Source of the DNA: JAFAHD01 sp035654355
GTDB taxonomy: Bacteria > Vulcanimicrobiota > Vulcanimicrobiia > Eremiobacterales > Eremiobacteraceae
Assembly (NCBI GenBank): GCA_035654355.1
Contig: DASRXC010000068.1
Span: 1 to 64,000, forward strand
Reading direction: 5' to 3'
DNA: 64,000 bases
The notes under the pieces were generated by a model. The model made no database searches. It had not been told where the DNA came from and worked only from the letters and a program-made list of their open reading frames with translations. Positions 1 to 9,132 of this stretch are shown here, piece after piece. Numbering within the stretch: position 1 is the stretch's first letter; every line of letters starts with the position of its first letter. A program made the translations under genes and the position numbers.

Positions 1-92
1 AACACACTCCGCAAAGTGTCCTTGAACTTATCAATGCTGCAGTGGACCGCTTGCCACGCGAAGCCTTCATCGATTGGGTGAAGGATGAGTAA
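1..92 (+). CDS. C-terminal end of an unidentified protein (5' truncated by window edge)
   Basis: An open frame runs from the window edge to a TAA at 90-92 and encodes about 30 residues ending in IDWVKDE. The tail is amphipathic and acidic, as in an ordinary cytosolic protein C-terminus. It is too short to assign to a family. The next gene starts 120 bp downstream on the same strand, with its own strong ribosome binding site. Confidence 0.4.
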   Translation, partial: HTPQSVLELINAAVDRLPREAFIDWVKDE

Positions 93-211
93 ACCGGAAG
101 CGACCCGACCTCCGCGTTATTTCTTGTTACGAACTTCATTGCAAGATTTCTAACCACTCCAGCTCAAGTTGCGTTCAGTCGATCACTCTGCCACGTAGGG
201 AGGTTAGCTTC

Positions 212-1114
212 ATGCCGCGAGCCGAGATCCTCGACCGCATCCAGAAATACGTTCACCCGTTCCGTGTCACTAACGGCGGGAGCTTTGCGCTCAAGAACTT
301 CGATTCCGGTTACACCTGCGGACTCAAAAAGGGCGACGGTGAAGCGTCCGAACTTCTAAAAAAAGGCAAAGATTGGCTCGCACAAGAGCAGGATATACTG
401 TACGCCCAAGATCGCTGGTCGCTGCTACTCGTCTTTCAAGCGATGGATGCAGCAGGCAAGGACAGCACGATCAAGCACGTCATGTCAGGTGTGAATCCGC
501 AGGGCTGCCAGGTTTTCTCATTCAAGCAGCCCTCGCAAGAGGATCTCAGCCACGACTTCATGTGGCGATATTTCAAGTCGTGGCCCGAGCGCGGGAGAAT
601 CGGAATTTTCAACCGCTCCTATTACGAGGAGGTCCTCGTTGTGCGCGTGCACCCGGACATCCTGAAGCAGCAGAAGATCCCTGCACCGCTTGTCGGGAAG
701 CGCATATGGGATGAGCGGTTCGCCGACATCGCGCACATGGAGGACTACCTCACCCGCCAGGGCGTCGTAATCCTGAAGTTCTTCCTGCAGATGTCACTCG
801 CGGAACAGAAGAAGCGTTTTCTGAAGCGACTCGATACTCCTGAGAAGAACTGGAAGTTCTCTGATTCGGATGTCCACGAACGCAAGTTCTGGGACGAATA
901 CATGCGCGCATACGAGGACGCGATCCGCGCCACCGCATCAGAGCGTGCGCCATGGTTCGTAGTGCCCGCCGACCACAAATGGTTCACTCGGCTTGTTGTG
1001 GCCGCGGCGATCGTTGAGGCGGTCGAAAAGCTCGATCTCACGTACCCGAAAGTCGACGCTGAGAGAAGGAAAGAACTGGCTACGATGCGCGCGACTCTCG
1101 TCAGCCAGAAATAA
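212..1114 (+). CDS. ppk2: PPK2-family polyphosphate kinase / polyP:nucleotide phosphotransferase
   Basis: Encodes a 300-residue cytosolic PPK2-family enzyme that moves phosphate between inorganic polyphosphate and nucleoside mono- or diphosphates. The Walker A segment MDAAGKDST lies near residues 75-84. The diagnostic FNRSYYEEVLVVRVHP block follows near residue 135, with the lid helices after it. Length is normal for single-domain PPK2. The ATG is preceded by AGGGAGG with good spacing. The next gene, 10 bp downstream, is a Na/phosphate symporter, so the pair looks like a phosphate uptake and storage unit. Whether AMP or ADP is preferred cannot be read here. Confidence 0.93.
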   Translation: MPRAEILDRIQKYVHPFRVTNGGSFALKNFDSGYTCGLKKGDGEASELLKKGKDWLAQEQDILYAQDRWSLLLVFQAMDAAGKDSTIKHVMSGVNPQGCQVFSFKQPSQEDLSHDFMWRYFKSWPERGRIGIFNRSYYEEVLVVRVHPDILKQQKIPAPLVGKRIWDERFADIAHMEDYLTRQGVVILKFFLQMSLAEQKKRFLKRLDTPEKNWKFSDSDVHERKFWDEYMRAYEDAIRATASERAPWFVVPADHKWFTRLVVAAAIVEAVEKLDLTYPKVDAERRKELATMRATLVSQK

Positions 1115-1124
1115 CAAGGCGAGT

Positions 1125-2798
1125 ATGTCAACGGCGATCGCGGTACTCGGTGGCGTAGGCCTCTTCTTGCTGGGCATGAACATCATGACCAGCAGCCTGA
1201 AGGAGTTGGCCGGCTCGGGTCTGCGCGCAACGCTCGCGAAGGCGGCAGCGACGCCTTTGTCGGGCACGTTCTGGGGTGCGTTCGTCACGCTGATCGTGCA
1301 GTCGTCGAGCGCGACGACGATGACGACCATCGGTCTTGTAAGCGCCGGATTGCTCACGTTTTCACAAGGCCTGGGACTGGTGTTTGGCGCGAACATCGGC
1401 ACGACAGGAACCGCCTGGCTCGTCGCGCTCATCGGTGTACGCGTCTCTCTCACCGCCGCTGCCCTACCGATGATCTTCGCCGGCGCCCTGGTCATGTTGC
1501 TCGGACGTGGCCGAGTGTCTGCCGCGGGCGGAGCACTTGCAGGCTTTGCACTTGTGCTCTTTGGATTGACGACGCTGCAGCAAGGCATGGGTGGACTCGC
1601 CGAACAGTTGCACCCGGCGGATCTTCCAGCGATTTTTGGCCCAGGCGTCAGTTGGTGGTCAAGTTTGTTCGGCACGCTCGCATTGATCGCGGTCGGATTG
1701 GCGATGACGGCGGTGATGCAATCGTCGACAGCAGCCGTTGCGGTGACACTCTCGGCGCAATACGCCGGAGCCGTCGGGCTTGACCAGGCGTGCGCGCTCA
1801 TCATCGGACAGAACATCGGCACCGCGACAAGTTCTGCCTTGGCCGCCATCGGCGCCAGTAGGACCGCTCAGCGGCTGGCTCTCGCCTACATCTTGTTCAA
1901 GCTGATCGCAGCAGTGATAGCGCTCGTGCTGTTTCCTGTCACAATTCCGCTGCTCGTTCAGGCTTCAAAGACTATCGATGGCGTGACGTTATTGGCCGGT
2001 TATCACACCGCCTATAACGTGGTCGGCGTCGCGGTTCTGCTGCCGCTGATCAATCGTTTCACGCGTTTCGTGGAACGAGTTCTGCCCGAACGTGGGTCGC
2101 CACTCACTCGTTGCCTTGACCCGGCAGCGCTCCTGACGCCGCTTGCAGCAGAGGAAGCGGTGAGGCGAACGGTTGCGCGTTCGCTTGAGACGATGTGCGC
2201 ATCGATCGGCGGCGCTTTGACGGCGACCCTTCACGGCACGACAGCCGGCGCCACGAAACAGGCAGTTTCAATAACCGATGCCGGCGCTGCGTTGAACAAG
2301 GCGCAGGAATTCATCTCAGATGCGAGCGGCCCACCCGATTCGGCGCCGGAACAAGAGCGACTCACGTTCACGCTGCACGCGCTCGATCACGCAGCTCGTC
2401 TCGCTGAGGTCGCGGGCGAGAAAGGTGAGAGCAGGCCGCTGCCCAGCGCGGACGGTGATATGCGCCCTTTGGAATTGTGCGCGGAGGCGATGCAAAATGC
2501 GGTCGTCATCGGCGGCGAAGTCGGCGCTCTGCCGGACGACGCCGGCCGTGCTGCAAATGGAGCGCTCGTCGAGCAAGCAATGGTCCAGCTTGAAGAGCGC
2601 GCGAAAGCGCTTGGCGACCTGCAGCCGGCCTACCGCAAAGTGACGCTCAGCTCAGTCGCGAGTGGAGCACTCAGTGCAGACGACGCCATCGCTCGCGTCG
2701 ACGCCGTGCGATGGCTCGAAGCGATTGCGCGCCACGCCTGGCGCTCCGCGGCCTACCTGGTCGATAGCGGAGTTAGCCACCGGTCTCCACCGCAGTGA
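1125..2798 (+). CDS. Na/Pi cotransporter family protein (NptA-like) with PhoU-like C-terminus
   Basis: A 557-residue inner-membrane Na+/phosphate symporter. Two inverted-repeat halves each carry the family signature: QSSSATT near residue 58 and QSSTAAVAV near residue 198. GANIGTT- and GQNIGTA-type hairpins follow them. The last 190 or so residues are soluble and helical, like the PhoU-type tail of this family. I chose the ATG at 1125 because residues read from upstream starts overlap the PPK2 gene and look non-coding. The gene sits 10 bp after ppk2, so co-transcription is likely. Its 3' end overlaps the convergent P-type ATPase gene by 26 bp. Confidence 0.9.
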   Translation: MSTAIAVLGGVGLFLLGMNIMTSSLKELAGSGLRATLAKAAATPLSGTFWGAFVTLIVQSSSATTMTTIGLVSAGLLTFSQGLGLVFGANIGTTGTAWLVALIGVRVSLTAAALPMIFAGALVMLLGRGRVSAAGGALAGFALVLFGLTTLQQGMGGLAEQLHPADLPAIFGPGVSWWSSLFGTLALIAVGLAMTAVMQSSTAAVAVTLSAQYAGAVGLDQACALIIGQNIGTATSSALAAIGASRTAQRLALAYILFKLIAAVIALVLFPVTIPLLVQASKTIDGVTLLAGYHTAYNVVGVAVLLPLINRFTRFVERVLPERGSPLTRCLDPAALLTPLAAEEAVRRTVARSLETMCASIGGALTATLHGTTAGATKQAVSITDAGAALNKAQEFISDASGPPDSAPEQERLTFTLHALDHAARLAEVAGEKGESRPLPSADGDMRPLELCAEAMQNAVVIGGEVGALPDDAGRAANGALVEQAMVQLEERAKALGDLQPAYRKVTLSSVASGALSADDAIARVDAVRWLEAIARHAWRSAAYLVDSGVSHRSPPQ

Positions 2799-5538
2799 CC
2801 ACTCTTCGCAGCGAGTCCGATGAACGGATGATGAACTTCTCGGCCTCCACGACAAGGAAGAACGCGAGACCACCTGCGAGCAGCCAGGGCCAGACACCAA
2901 AGGGAATAGCTTCGGTGCCGAACAGCGCCTGGAATGGCGGTGCGAAGGTGAACAGCAATTGCAATATCACGACGGCAATGATGCCGAGCGGCAAATATTT
3001 GTTGCCGGTGTGAGCCTTCAGAGAGAGCGACGAGTCGAGCAGATAGCGGCTGTTCAGCAGGTAGAAGACCTGGCCGATCGTGATGGCGTTCACCGCGACG
3101 GTGCGCGCGAGCGGGTCTGACGCGCCCTGCGACTTCATCCAGAAGAAAGCCAACAACGTGTACGCGAGGAGCGCCAGCCCAACGAAGAGGATGCGCCAGA
3201 GACCGAAGGGAGTCACAATTGCGCGGTCCGCCGCGCGCGGAGGTCTGAGCATCACGTCTTTTTCGTGTGGCTCGAAGGCGATTAGCAACCCGAGCGCCAC
3301 CGACGTGACCATGTTGACCCAGAGAATTTGCGGAGCCGTGATCGGCATTGCGAAGCCGAAGAAAATAGCTGCTGCAATGACCAAAGCCTGTGCGACGTTG
3401 GTCGGCAGCATAAAGAGTATCGCTTTCTCGATGTTGTTGTAAACCGTACGCCCTTCTTTGACCGCTGCGGCGATTGACGCGAAGTTGTCGTCGGCAAGGA
3501 TCATCCCCGCGGCTTCCTTCGTCACTTCAGTGCCTTTGATGCCCATGGCGACGCCGATGTCGGCCTTCTTGAGCGCGGGTGCGTCATTCACACCGTCACC
3601 CGTCATCGCTACGATCTGCCTGTTCGCCTGGATCGCCTTCACGAGGCGGAGCTTATTCTCGGGGCTTGCGCGCGCGAACACATCAACGCTGTCGACTCGC
3701 TCTTGAAGCGTCGCGGTGTCCATCTCGTCGATCTCTGTGCCGGTAACTGCTGTCCTGCCATCGCCGATATCGAGCATTTTTGCGATGGCCGCAGCGGTGA
3801 TCTTGTGATCGCCGGTGATCATGGTGACACGAATTCCGCCGCCGTGGCATTCTTTTACGGCCTCGATGGCTTCTTTGCGAGGCGGGTCCAGCAAACCGAT
3901 CAGGCCGAGCAGGACGAGAGTGACCGGAAGATCGGCGGGAGCAAGGTTGCCGGCTCGCACGTTTGGATCCTCAAGCCACGCGAGTGCTAGTACGCGCTCG
4001 CCCTGAGAGGCGAGCCTATCGGCTTCCTTCGCAAAGCGGTCGCGATCGAGCGGCACCTGTTGCCCCTCGGCGGTCTGCTGCAGTGTGCACCGATCGAGGA
4101 TCACCTCCGGAGCGCCCTTGACGAACAGCAATAGTTTGCCGTCGGCTGACTTGTGGAGCGTCGCCATGAACTTGTGCTCGGACTCGAACGGTATGGCGTC
4201 GATGCGCGGAAACGCCGCCTTTTCGGCTTGCTGATCCATGCCGAGTTTGCTCGCGAATGGATGAAGGGCGCCCTCGGTAGGATCGCCTTCTACCTTCCAT
4301 GCTCCGTCCTGAGCGAACAGCGCAGCATCGTTGCAGAGCAGAGAGACGCGCCCCATAAGCGTGAGCACCGGCTCTTTGCCTGCGACCGTTCCGTTCTTTT
4401 TGATCTCGCCTGCCGGCGCATAGCCATCGCCGCTGACCTGGAAGTCCGACTCGGCGGTAACGGCCGACACCACCATCATCTCCATCAGCGTGAGCGTACC
4501 GGTCTTGTCAGAGCAGATTCGCGAGACCGAGCCGAGCGTCTCGACCGCAGGCAGCCGGCGGATGATCGCGTTGCGCTGGGCCATGCGCTGCACTCCAATC
4601 GCCAACGTGACAGTGATCAGCGCAGGCAACCCTTCTGGAATCACCGAGACTGCGACGGCGACGACCGCCTGGAAGAGCGGCACAAAGTCCATGCCCTTCA
4701 CCCATCTTCCGTAGGCGAAGATCAAGACGCTCGCGACTCCGATAATCGCTGTGATGGTGTAGCCGAATTTCTTGATTTGGCGCAGCAGCGGTGTTTCAAG
4801 TGGGCTGACTTCGGCGAGCAGCTGGTTGATGCGTCCGAGTTCCGTCTCGCTTCCAGTTGCAACGACCACGCCCGTTGCGCGTCCGGATACCACCATGGTG
4901 CCGGAAAAGGCCATGCTTCTGCGATCTCCGACCGTCGCGTTGATCGGTACCGCATCGACGGACTTTTCCGCGGGCACCGATTCCCCGGTGAGCGCGGCCT
5001 CCTCGGTGCGAAAGTTCTTCGCTTCGATGAGCCGCAGGTCGGCGGGGATCCGATCGCCGGATTCGAGCAGCACGAGGTCCCCGGGAACGAGCTGCTCGGC
5101 CGGAATCATGCGCGTGTCACCACTGCGCATCGTCCGGGCTTCGGCAGAGAGCATATTGCGGATCGAATCCAGCGCCTTCTCGGCTTTGCCTTCTTGAATG
5201 AATCCGAGTAGCGCGTTGAGGATGACGACTGCAAAAATGATGCCTGCGTCGATCCACAGACTCAACATCAGCTTGATGAATCCGGCGGCGAGCAGCACGT
5301 AGACGAGGATGCTGTTGAATTGTGCGACGAACCGCGTGAACGGGCCACGCTTCCTGCCTTCCGGCAAACGGTTTGGGCCATATTTCTGGAGCCGGGCAGA
5401 GGCCTCGGACAGATCGAGGCCTTTTGCGGAGTCGCTAGCGAGTCGTTCGATGACCTGGGCTTGCGACAGCGCATGCCAAGCCGTTACGTCGCTGATCGTC
5501 TTCGTATCCACTGTTGTGCGCATGCTTGCGCTCGACAA
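2773..5538 (-). CDS. Cation-translocating P-type ATPase (SERCA/P2-like)
   Basis: A 921-residue P-type ATPase with the cation-ATPase N-terminal domain, an actuator TGES motif (ALTGESVPAEK), PEGLP in M4, the phosphorylation motif DKTGTLT near residue 344, and the hinge MTGDGVNDAP. The TTG start is supported by GGAGG eight bases upstream; an ATG five codons later is the alternative. Two family positions differ: DKTGTLT is followed by LMEM rather than the usual xNxM, and M6 reads NMVTSVALG where SERCA pumps have NLVTDG. The transported ion is therefore uncertain; Ca2+, Mn2+ or monovalent cations are possible. The neighbouring Na/Pi symporter hints at ion and phosphate balance. Confidence 0.92.
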   Translation of the reverse strand: MSSASMRTTVDTKTISDVTAWHALSQAQVIERLASDSAKGLDLSEASARLQKYGPNRLPEGRKRGPFTRFVAQFNSILVYVLLAAGFIKLMLSLWIDAGIIFAVVILNALLGFIQEGKAEKALDSIRNMLSAEARTMRSGDTRMIPAEQLVPGDLVLLESGDRIPADLRLIEAKNFRTEEAALTGESVPAEKSVDAVPINATVGDRRSMAFSGTMVVSGRATGVVVATGSETELGRINQLLAEVSPLETPLLRQIKKFGYTITAIIGVASVLIFAYGRWVKGMDFVPLFQAVVAVAVSVIPEGLPALITVTLAIGVQRMAQRNAIIRRLPAVETLGSVSRICSDKTGTLTLMEMMVVSAVTAESDFQVSGDGYAPAGEIKKNGTVAGKEPVLTLMGRVSLLCNDAALFAQDGAWKVEGDPTEGALHPFASKLGMDQQAEKAAFPRIDAIPFESEHKFMATLHKSADGKLLLFVKGAPEVILDRCTLQQTAEGQQVPLDRDRFAKEADRLASQGERVLALAWLEDPNVRAGNLAPADLPVTLVLLGLIGLLDPPRKEAIEAVKECHGGGIRVTMITGDHKITAAAIAKMLDIGDGRTAVTGTEIDEMDTATLQERVDSVDVFARASPENKLRLVKAIQANRQIVAMTGDGVNDAPALKKADIGVAMGIKGTEVTKEAAGMILADDNFASIAAAVKEGRTVYNNIEKAILFMLPTNVAQALVIAAAIFFGFAMPITAPQILWVNMVTSVALGLLIAFEPHEKDVMLRPPRAADRAIVTPFGLWRILFVGLALLAYTLLAFFWMKSQGASDPLARTVAVNAITIGQVFYLLNSRYLLDSSLSLKAHTGNKYLPLGIIAVVILQLLFTFAPPFQALFGTEAIPFGVWPWLLAGGLAFFLVVEAEKFIIRSSDSLRRVVTAVETGG

Positions 5539-5591
5539 CGGAGAGTCCTCCGTCGCACGAGGGCTACAAGAATGATCCTCGGGTTAAGAGT

Positions 5592-6329
5592 TTACGAGGG
5601 AACCGCTGAGCGGACGATTGAGCTTAGCCGGAAGTCGGGGCTCCAGCCGAGCTCACGTGACGCTTTCTCGATCGACGCGTAGCCGTCGTCATCGGCGATG
5701 TTATAGATCCCCGGAGCTCCGCGTTCGATAGCAAGGAACGCCGCCCACGCCGCGGCATCCACGTGCACAAATCCGGCGCCGCCCGACGTCTCCTTCCACG
5801 TGCCAGGTCCGTACAAGTCACCGCACCGCAAGATTATCGCGCACGCATGAGTGAGGACTTTCTCCATCGCCAGAACGCCGGCCACTGATATAGCGCTCGG
5901 TCCGGTTTCGTCGGGTGGATCCGTTTCGAGATGCGGTCGACTCGCCGGTGCGTAGATCGGTAAGTAACTCTGCGCGACGATCCTTCTCACGCCGGCTTGG
6001 AGCGCCGCGTCGACTAGATTCGTCACTCCCTCGCTGCGCATGCGCGCGTTTCGCCGCCTGTCCTCATCGGTCAATCCGCCTTCGAGCTGCTTGGGCAGAT
6101 CCGTCAGCTGCGAGATAACCACGTCGGGTCGGACCTCGGAGACCTTTTGCGCGAGCCCCTCGCGATCGAAGACGTCGATGACGATGGGTTCGACGTCCTC
6201 GTCTTGCAGCCACCGCGCCTTTCGCTCGTCTCGCGTGGTCCCGAAGGCTTTGTACTTCGATCCCCGCAGCAGCTGAACGAGCCTGCTACCGATCGCGCCT
6301 GTCGCGCCGGCGAGGAAGACTTTCATCAT
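5592..6329 (-). CDS. NAD(P)-dependent epimerase/dehydratase-like SDR protein
   Basis: A 245-residue atypical or extended short-chain dehydrogenase. The N-terminal Rossmann motif GATGAIGS (residues 8-15) binds NAD(P). A C-terminal segment reading GIYNIADD is typical of epimerase/dehydratase members. The YxxxK catalytic pair is not intact: the position four before the Lys in VLAMEK is Leu, so it may be a non-catalytic NAD(P)-binding protein or use other chemistry. It lies downstream of and divergent to the small DUF3175 gene. No substrate can be inferred. Confidence 0.8.
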   Translation of the reverse strand: MMKVFLAGATGAIGSRLVQLLRGSKYKAFGTTRDERKARWLQDEDVEPIVIDVFDREGLAQKVSEVRPDVVISQLTDLPKQLEGGLTDEDRRRNARMRSEGVTNLVDAALQAGVRRIVAQSYLPIYAPASRPHLETDPPDETGPSAISVAGVLAMEKVLTHACAIILRCGDLYGPGTWKETSGGAGFVHVDAAAWAAFLAIERGAPGIYNIADDDGYASIEKASRELGWSPDFRLSSIVRSAVPS

Positions 6330-6442
6330 TGACGCACGAGTCCGATCTCAGCCGATTTGTAGGGAGTTGAGTGAAGTTGTTTACCCAGCGTCAAGGGCGG
6401 CTAAACGAACGTAGTGACCTACGAATGGAAGGGAGTCAACTC

Positions 6443-6715
6443 ATGAGCGATTCGCAAGAACGCTGGTCCCATGAAGTCACCGCAGAGGACCGCCACGACG
6501 TCGGCGCCGGCGTTTTCGCGTCCGGCTCGGCACAAGAGATTGCAGATGCAGTCATCACCGCTGCGCGCGATGATGGTCCAGAAGAAACGGTCGAGCGCCG
6601 CGCGATCGCAAAACTGACGTTTTACGAAAATCGCGCTGGGAGGAATCTTACGGACGAACGACGTGCCGTGCTTGACGAGGCGAAGACGATCGTGCGAGAT
6701 CAGCTCGCGTCATAG
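6443..6715 (+). CDS. DUF3175 family small protein
   Basis: A 90-residue soluble protein matching the DUF3175 pattern: an N-terminal RWSHEVT-type motif, a GVF segment near residue 22, and a C-terminal block LTFYENRAGRNL followed by a helix. The function of the family is unknown. The ATG at 6443 is preceded by GGAAGGGAG, which decides the start over an upstream in-frame ATG at 6371. The next gene begins 12 bp downstream, suggesting one transcript with the eRF1-like protein. Confidence 0.82.
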   Translation: MSDSQERWSHEVTAEDRHDVGAGVFASGSAQEIADAVITAARDDGPEETVERRAIAKLTFYENRAGRNLTDERRAVLDEAKTIVRDQLAS

Positions 6716-6727
6716 GTCGTAGCAATC

Positions 6728-7150
6728 GTGTCGGACGCAAAGCCCCCATTCCCTAGCACGTTTGCCGTCGTGCTCATCGACCACCGCCATGCGCGCTTCT
6801 TCGGGGCTGCCGACGGAACTCGCCGCCTCGAAGAACGCGGACATCTCGAACCAGACGATCCGCATGGATTTCATCGTCACCTAGAGCACCGCAAGGAAGC
6901 GGATTATAAGGGCCAACGAACTCCCGAGGCCGATGAGTTCTACGAACGCGTCGCTGCGCGGCTGAAGACCGCGGCGCCCATCGTTCTGATCGGAGAGGGG
7001 ACGGGGACGAGCAGCGCGCTCGTCCATTTCAGAGGCTACCTCAACGAGAAGCACAAGGAGATAGACGAGAACGTGGTGGGCGCGGAACGGGCGGATCTGT
7101 CGCACATAAACCTCGGTGAAGTCGAGCAGATCGCGCGACGATACGCGTGA
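6728..7150 (+). CDS. eRF1/baeRF-like protein of unknown function
   Basis: A 140-residue protein with a GTG start. The N-terminus (FAVVLIDHRHARFF) and the central IVLIGEGTGTSSALVHFRGYL segment resemble bacterial and archaeal eRF1-like (baeRF/Host-attachment) proteins, whose C-terminal part ends in a helix after a conserved ADL. It is shorter than full baeRF proteins, so it may hold one domain only. It probably shares a transcript with the DUF3175 gene 12 bp upstream. The assignment is by pattern and moderate. Confidence 0.6.
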   Translation: MSDAKPPFPSTFAVVLIDHRHARFFGAADGTRRLEERGHLEPDDPHGFHRHLEHRKEADYKGQRTPEADEFYERVAARLKTAAPIVLIGEGTGTSSALVHFRGYLNEKHKEIDENVVGAERADLSHINLGEVEQIARRYA

Positions 7151-7189
7151 CAAAGGACCACAAGTTCGTTAGCCCGTAGACCGACGCGC

Positions 7190-7483
7190 ATGCGGGATAG
7201 CGCGGGCGTCAGTTTCCCGCCGCCGTTCATCTACGCGATCGCGTTCTTGCTTGGCTTGTTCCTCGCGCACTTCATGCCCCTGGGTGGGGTTGCGCCGCTC
7301 TGGATCCGCATGCTCGGCGCCATGTTGGTCGTCACGGGCATCGTGCTCGCCGCCACAGCGTTTCGGATCATGCTTGGCGCCGGCAACAAGATCGCGCCCA
7401 ATTTCCCAGTAAGCGTGATCGTGACCCGCGGTCCTTACCGTTTCACACGTAACCTAAGCGCGACGTCCACTCCAGCAAGGTAA
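7190..7483 (+). pseudogene. Truncated isoprenylcysteine carboxyl methyltransferase-like membrane protein
   Basis: A 97-codon frame whose first 88 residues match the N-terminal half of ICMT/PEMT-type membrane methyltransferases: two hydrophobic segments, then the RGPYRFTRN motif. Full-length relatives continue with P-(M/L)Y-(L/V)G and about 70 more residues that hold the S-adenosylmethionine site. Here the frame goes from TRN into nine unrelated residues and stops. The DUF2277 gene begins 33 bp later, so the catalytic half is missing. It is most likely a deletion remnant, although the membrane part could still be translated. Confidence 0.7.
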
Positions 7484-7516
7484 ATCGAGGGCGGATGTAA
7501 AGAGTGATGAAGTATT

Positions 7517-7786
7517 ATGTGTCGCAATATCCGCCCGCTCTTCAACTTTGAACCGCCTGCGAGCGAAGAGGAAGTGCGCAACGCGTCGCTTCAATTCGTG
7601 CGCAAGATCTCCGGTTTCACCAAACCGTCGCATGTAAACGAAGCGGCCTTCGGCCAAGCCGTTGATGAGATCTCATCCGCGGCTCGCAGGCTTATGGCGT
7701 CGCTCACGACGACTGCGGCGCCACGCGATCGCGAAGTCGTCGCAGCCAAAGCGAAAGCCCGGGCGGCTCAACGTTTCGCGAGCTGA
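7517..7786 (+). CDS. DUF2277 family protein
   Basis: An 89-residue protein with the hallmark N-terminus MCRNIRPLFNFEPPA and the central FVRKISGFTKPS block of DUF2277. The family is small, widespread in Actinobacteria and Proteobacteria, and of unknown function. The end of the gene overlaps the convergent hydrolase gene by 19 bp. The conserved MCRNI start fixes the initiation codon. Confidence 0.92.
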   Translation: MCRNIRPLFNFEPPASEEEVRNASLQFVRKISGFTKPSHVNEAAFGQAVDEISSAARRLMASLTTTAAPRDREVVAAKAKARAAQRFAS

Positions 7787-9132
7787 TCCAGCCATTTCAA
7801 AACGGTGCTGCTGAGCGCCTCATTGTACGGCAAGCGCTTCCCTGTCGTAGCGGCGTCATAGCTCGCCTGTTGTGACGACGCTGTAGTCAGAAGATGGTCC
7901 ATGTCGTCGATCACCTGATACGTCGCCGCCCCCGGACGCGACGCATTTACGATCGCTGCGATGCGCGCATGATCGGCCTCGTCCGTCTCGAAATCAGCGC
8001 GGCCGTAGATGACGAGTACCGGGACCGTGAGCTTCGTCCACGCATCGGCCAAGTTAAGCGCAGCGACCTCTTGCAGGTAGGAATCGGACGCCGGATACAT
8101 CATGTGGTCGGCGCACGTAGGGTCGTCGGCCAGGATGGTCGCGCGCGGCTGCTTTTCGATCAACAGACGGTGCATGCATAATTCTTTGCCCGCGACCGCC
8201 TTGTCGATCGCGGCCGGCGTTTCGCCTCCTAACTGCAATTGGCGTTGAACGTTGATAAGCTCGTATTCGAACCAATTCTTGGCGACTGCTTCGGCGACGA
8301 TAATGCCGGCAACCGGCTGTTGCGCAGCCAGTCGGGGCGCGATGACCGTGCCGATGCTGTGGCCAAAGATGTACACGCGCTTTGGGTCAACGAGTGGATT
8401 CGCACGGAGCTGGGCAAGAGCAAGCGCGTAACTGTGAGACTCTGCATCGAAATCCACGGTTGGGCACGGCGGGCCTTGGCTGTCGCCGACGCCGCTCTTC
8501 TCTAAGCGCATCGTGACAAAGCCGTGAGCACTGAGGTCGTGAGCAAGCAGCGCGTACGAGTCTTTTGCAGTCAGCGGCAGATCGACGGAATAGCAGCCGA
8601 TCCCTCCGACGAAAAACACTGCGGGCGAGCGTGCTGCGCTTGGCGTGCGCGGCACGGTGATCAACGTACGCCGTAGCGTCCCATCGACGCTCACGGCATC
8701 GTAGTTCGTGATGATAGATGGATCCTGTTCCTTTGGGGCTTCTGCGAGGACGACTGACGTGTGCGACGTCGCACCCTGGCGCTCGACGGTAAGATCGACT
8801 GACTGGCCGGCAAGCCGCTTCAACTTGCTCAAAAACACGGCGATCGTGGGCGTCGGAGCACCGTCAATCGCCAGCAATTTGTCACCAGCTTGGAGACCGG
8901 CACCGGCCGCTGGCGAACCAGGAATGATCGCGAGGACGACCACCGCGCCTGCATCTTCCTTCAACGAAGCGCCAAGCACGCCGCGGCGCGGGAGCTGTGC
9001 AACTGCTCCCGGCGGATCCGCTGACGCCTGAGCGCAGACTACAACCGCGGTCAACACCACGAGCGCAAAAAGAAACCGGCCCAGCCGGTTTACATTGTTG
9101 AAGCGGAGCATGTGGCCGTCAGTTGGTGGCAC
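7768..9132 (-). CDS. Secreted PDZ domain / alpha-beta hydrolase fusion
   Basis: A 454-residue exported protein. An N-terminal signal-like hydrophobic stretch follows the second Met (MLRFNNVNR). A PDZ domain occupies roughly residues 50-125 (GVLGASLKED, AGDKLLAIDG). An alpha/beta hydrolase domain follows, with FGHSIG as nucleophile elbow (Ser near residue 250), an Asp-bearing strand (VIYGRADFE) and a C-terminal His near DDMDH. It is probably an esterase or peptidase of the cell envelope; the substrate is unknown. The start may be either of the first two Met codons (9132 or 9111). Confidence 0.85.
   Translation of the reverse strand: MPPTDGHMLRFNNVNRLGRFLFALVVLTAVVVCAQASADPPGAVAQLPRRGVLGASLKEDAGAVVVLAIIPGSPAAGAGLQAGDKLLAIDGAPTPTIAVFLSKLKRLAGQSVDLTVERQGATSHTSVVLAEAPKEQDPSIITNYDAVSVDGTLRRTLITVPRTPSAARSPAVFFVGGIGCYSVDLPLTAKDSYALLAHDLSAHGFVTMRLEKSGVGDSQGPPCPTVDFDAESHSYALALAQLRANPLVDPKRVYIFGHSIGTVIAPRLAAQQPVAGIIVAEAVAKNWFEYELINVQRQLQLGGETPAAIDKAVAGKELCMHRLLIEKQPRATILADDPTCADHMMYPASDSYLQEVAALNLADAWTKLTVPVLVIYGRADFETDEADHARIAAIVNASRPGAATYQVIDDMDHLLTTASSQQASYDAATTGKRLPYNEALSSTVLKWLDQLAKR

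Noticed and set aside
938..1849. 303-codon minus-strand frame over the ppk2/NptA junction
   Set aside because: It overlaps two genes with clear motifs and is Pro/Ala/Thr-rich without a domain.
4153..5211. 352-codon frame opposite the P-type ATPase
   Set aside because: Antisense shadow of a gene with complete P-type motifs; composition is Arg/His-rich and unlike real proteins here.
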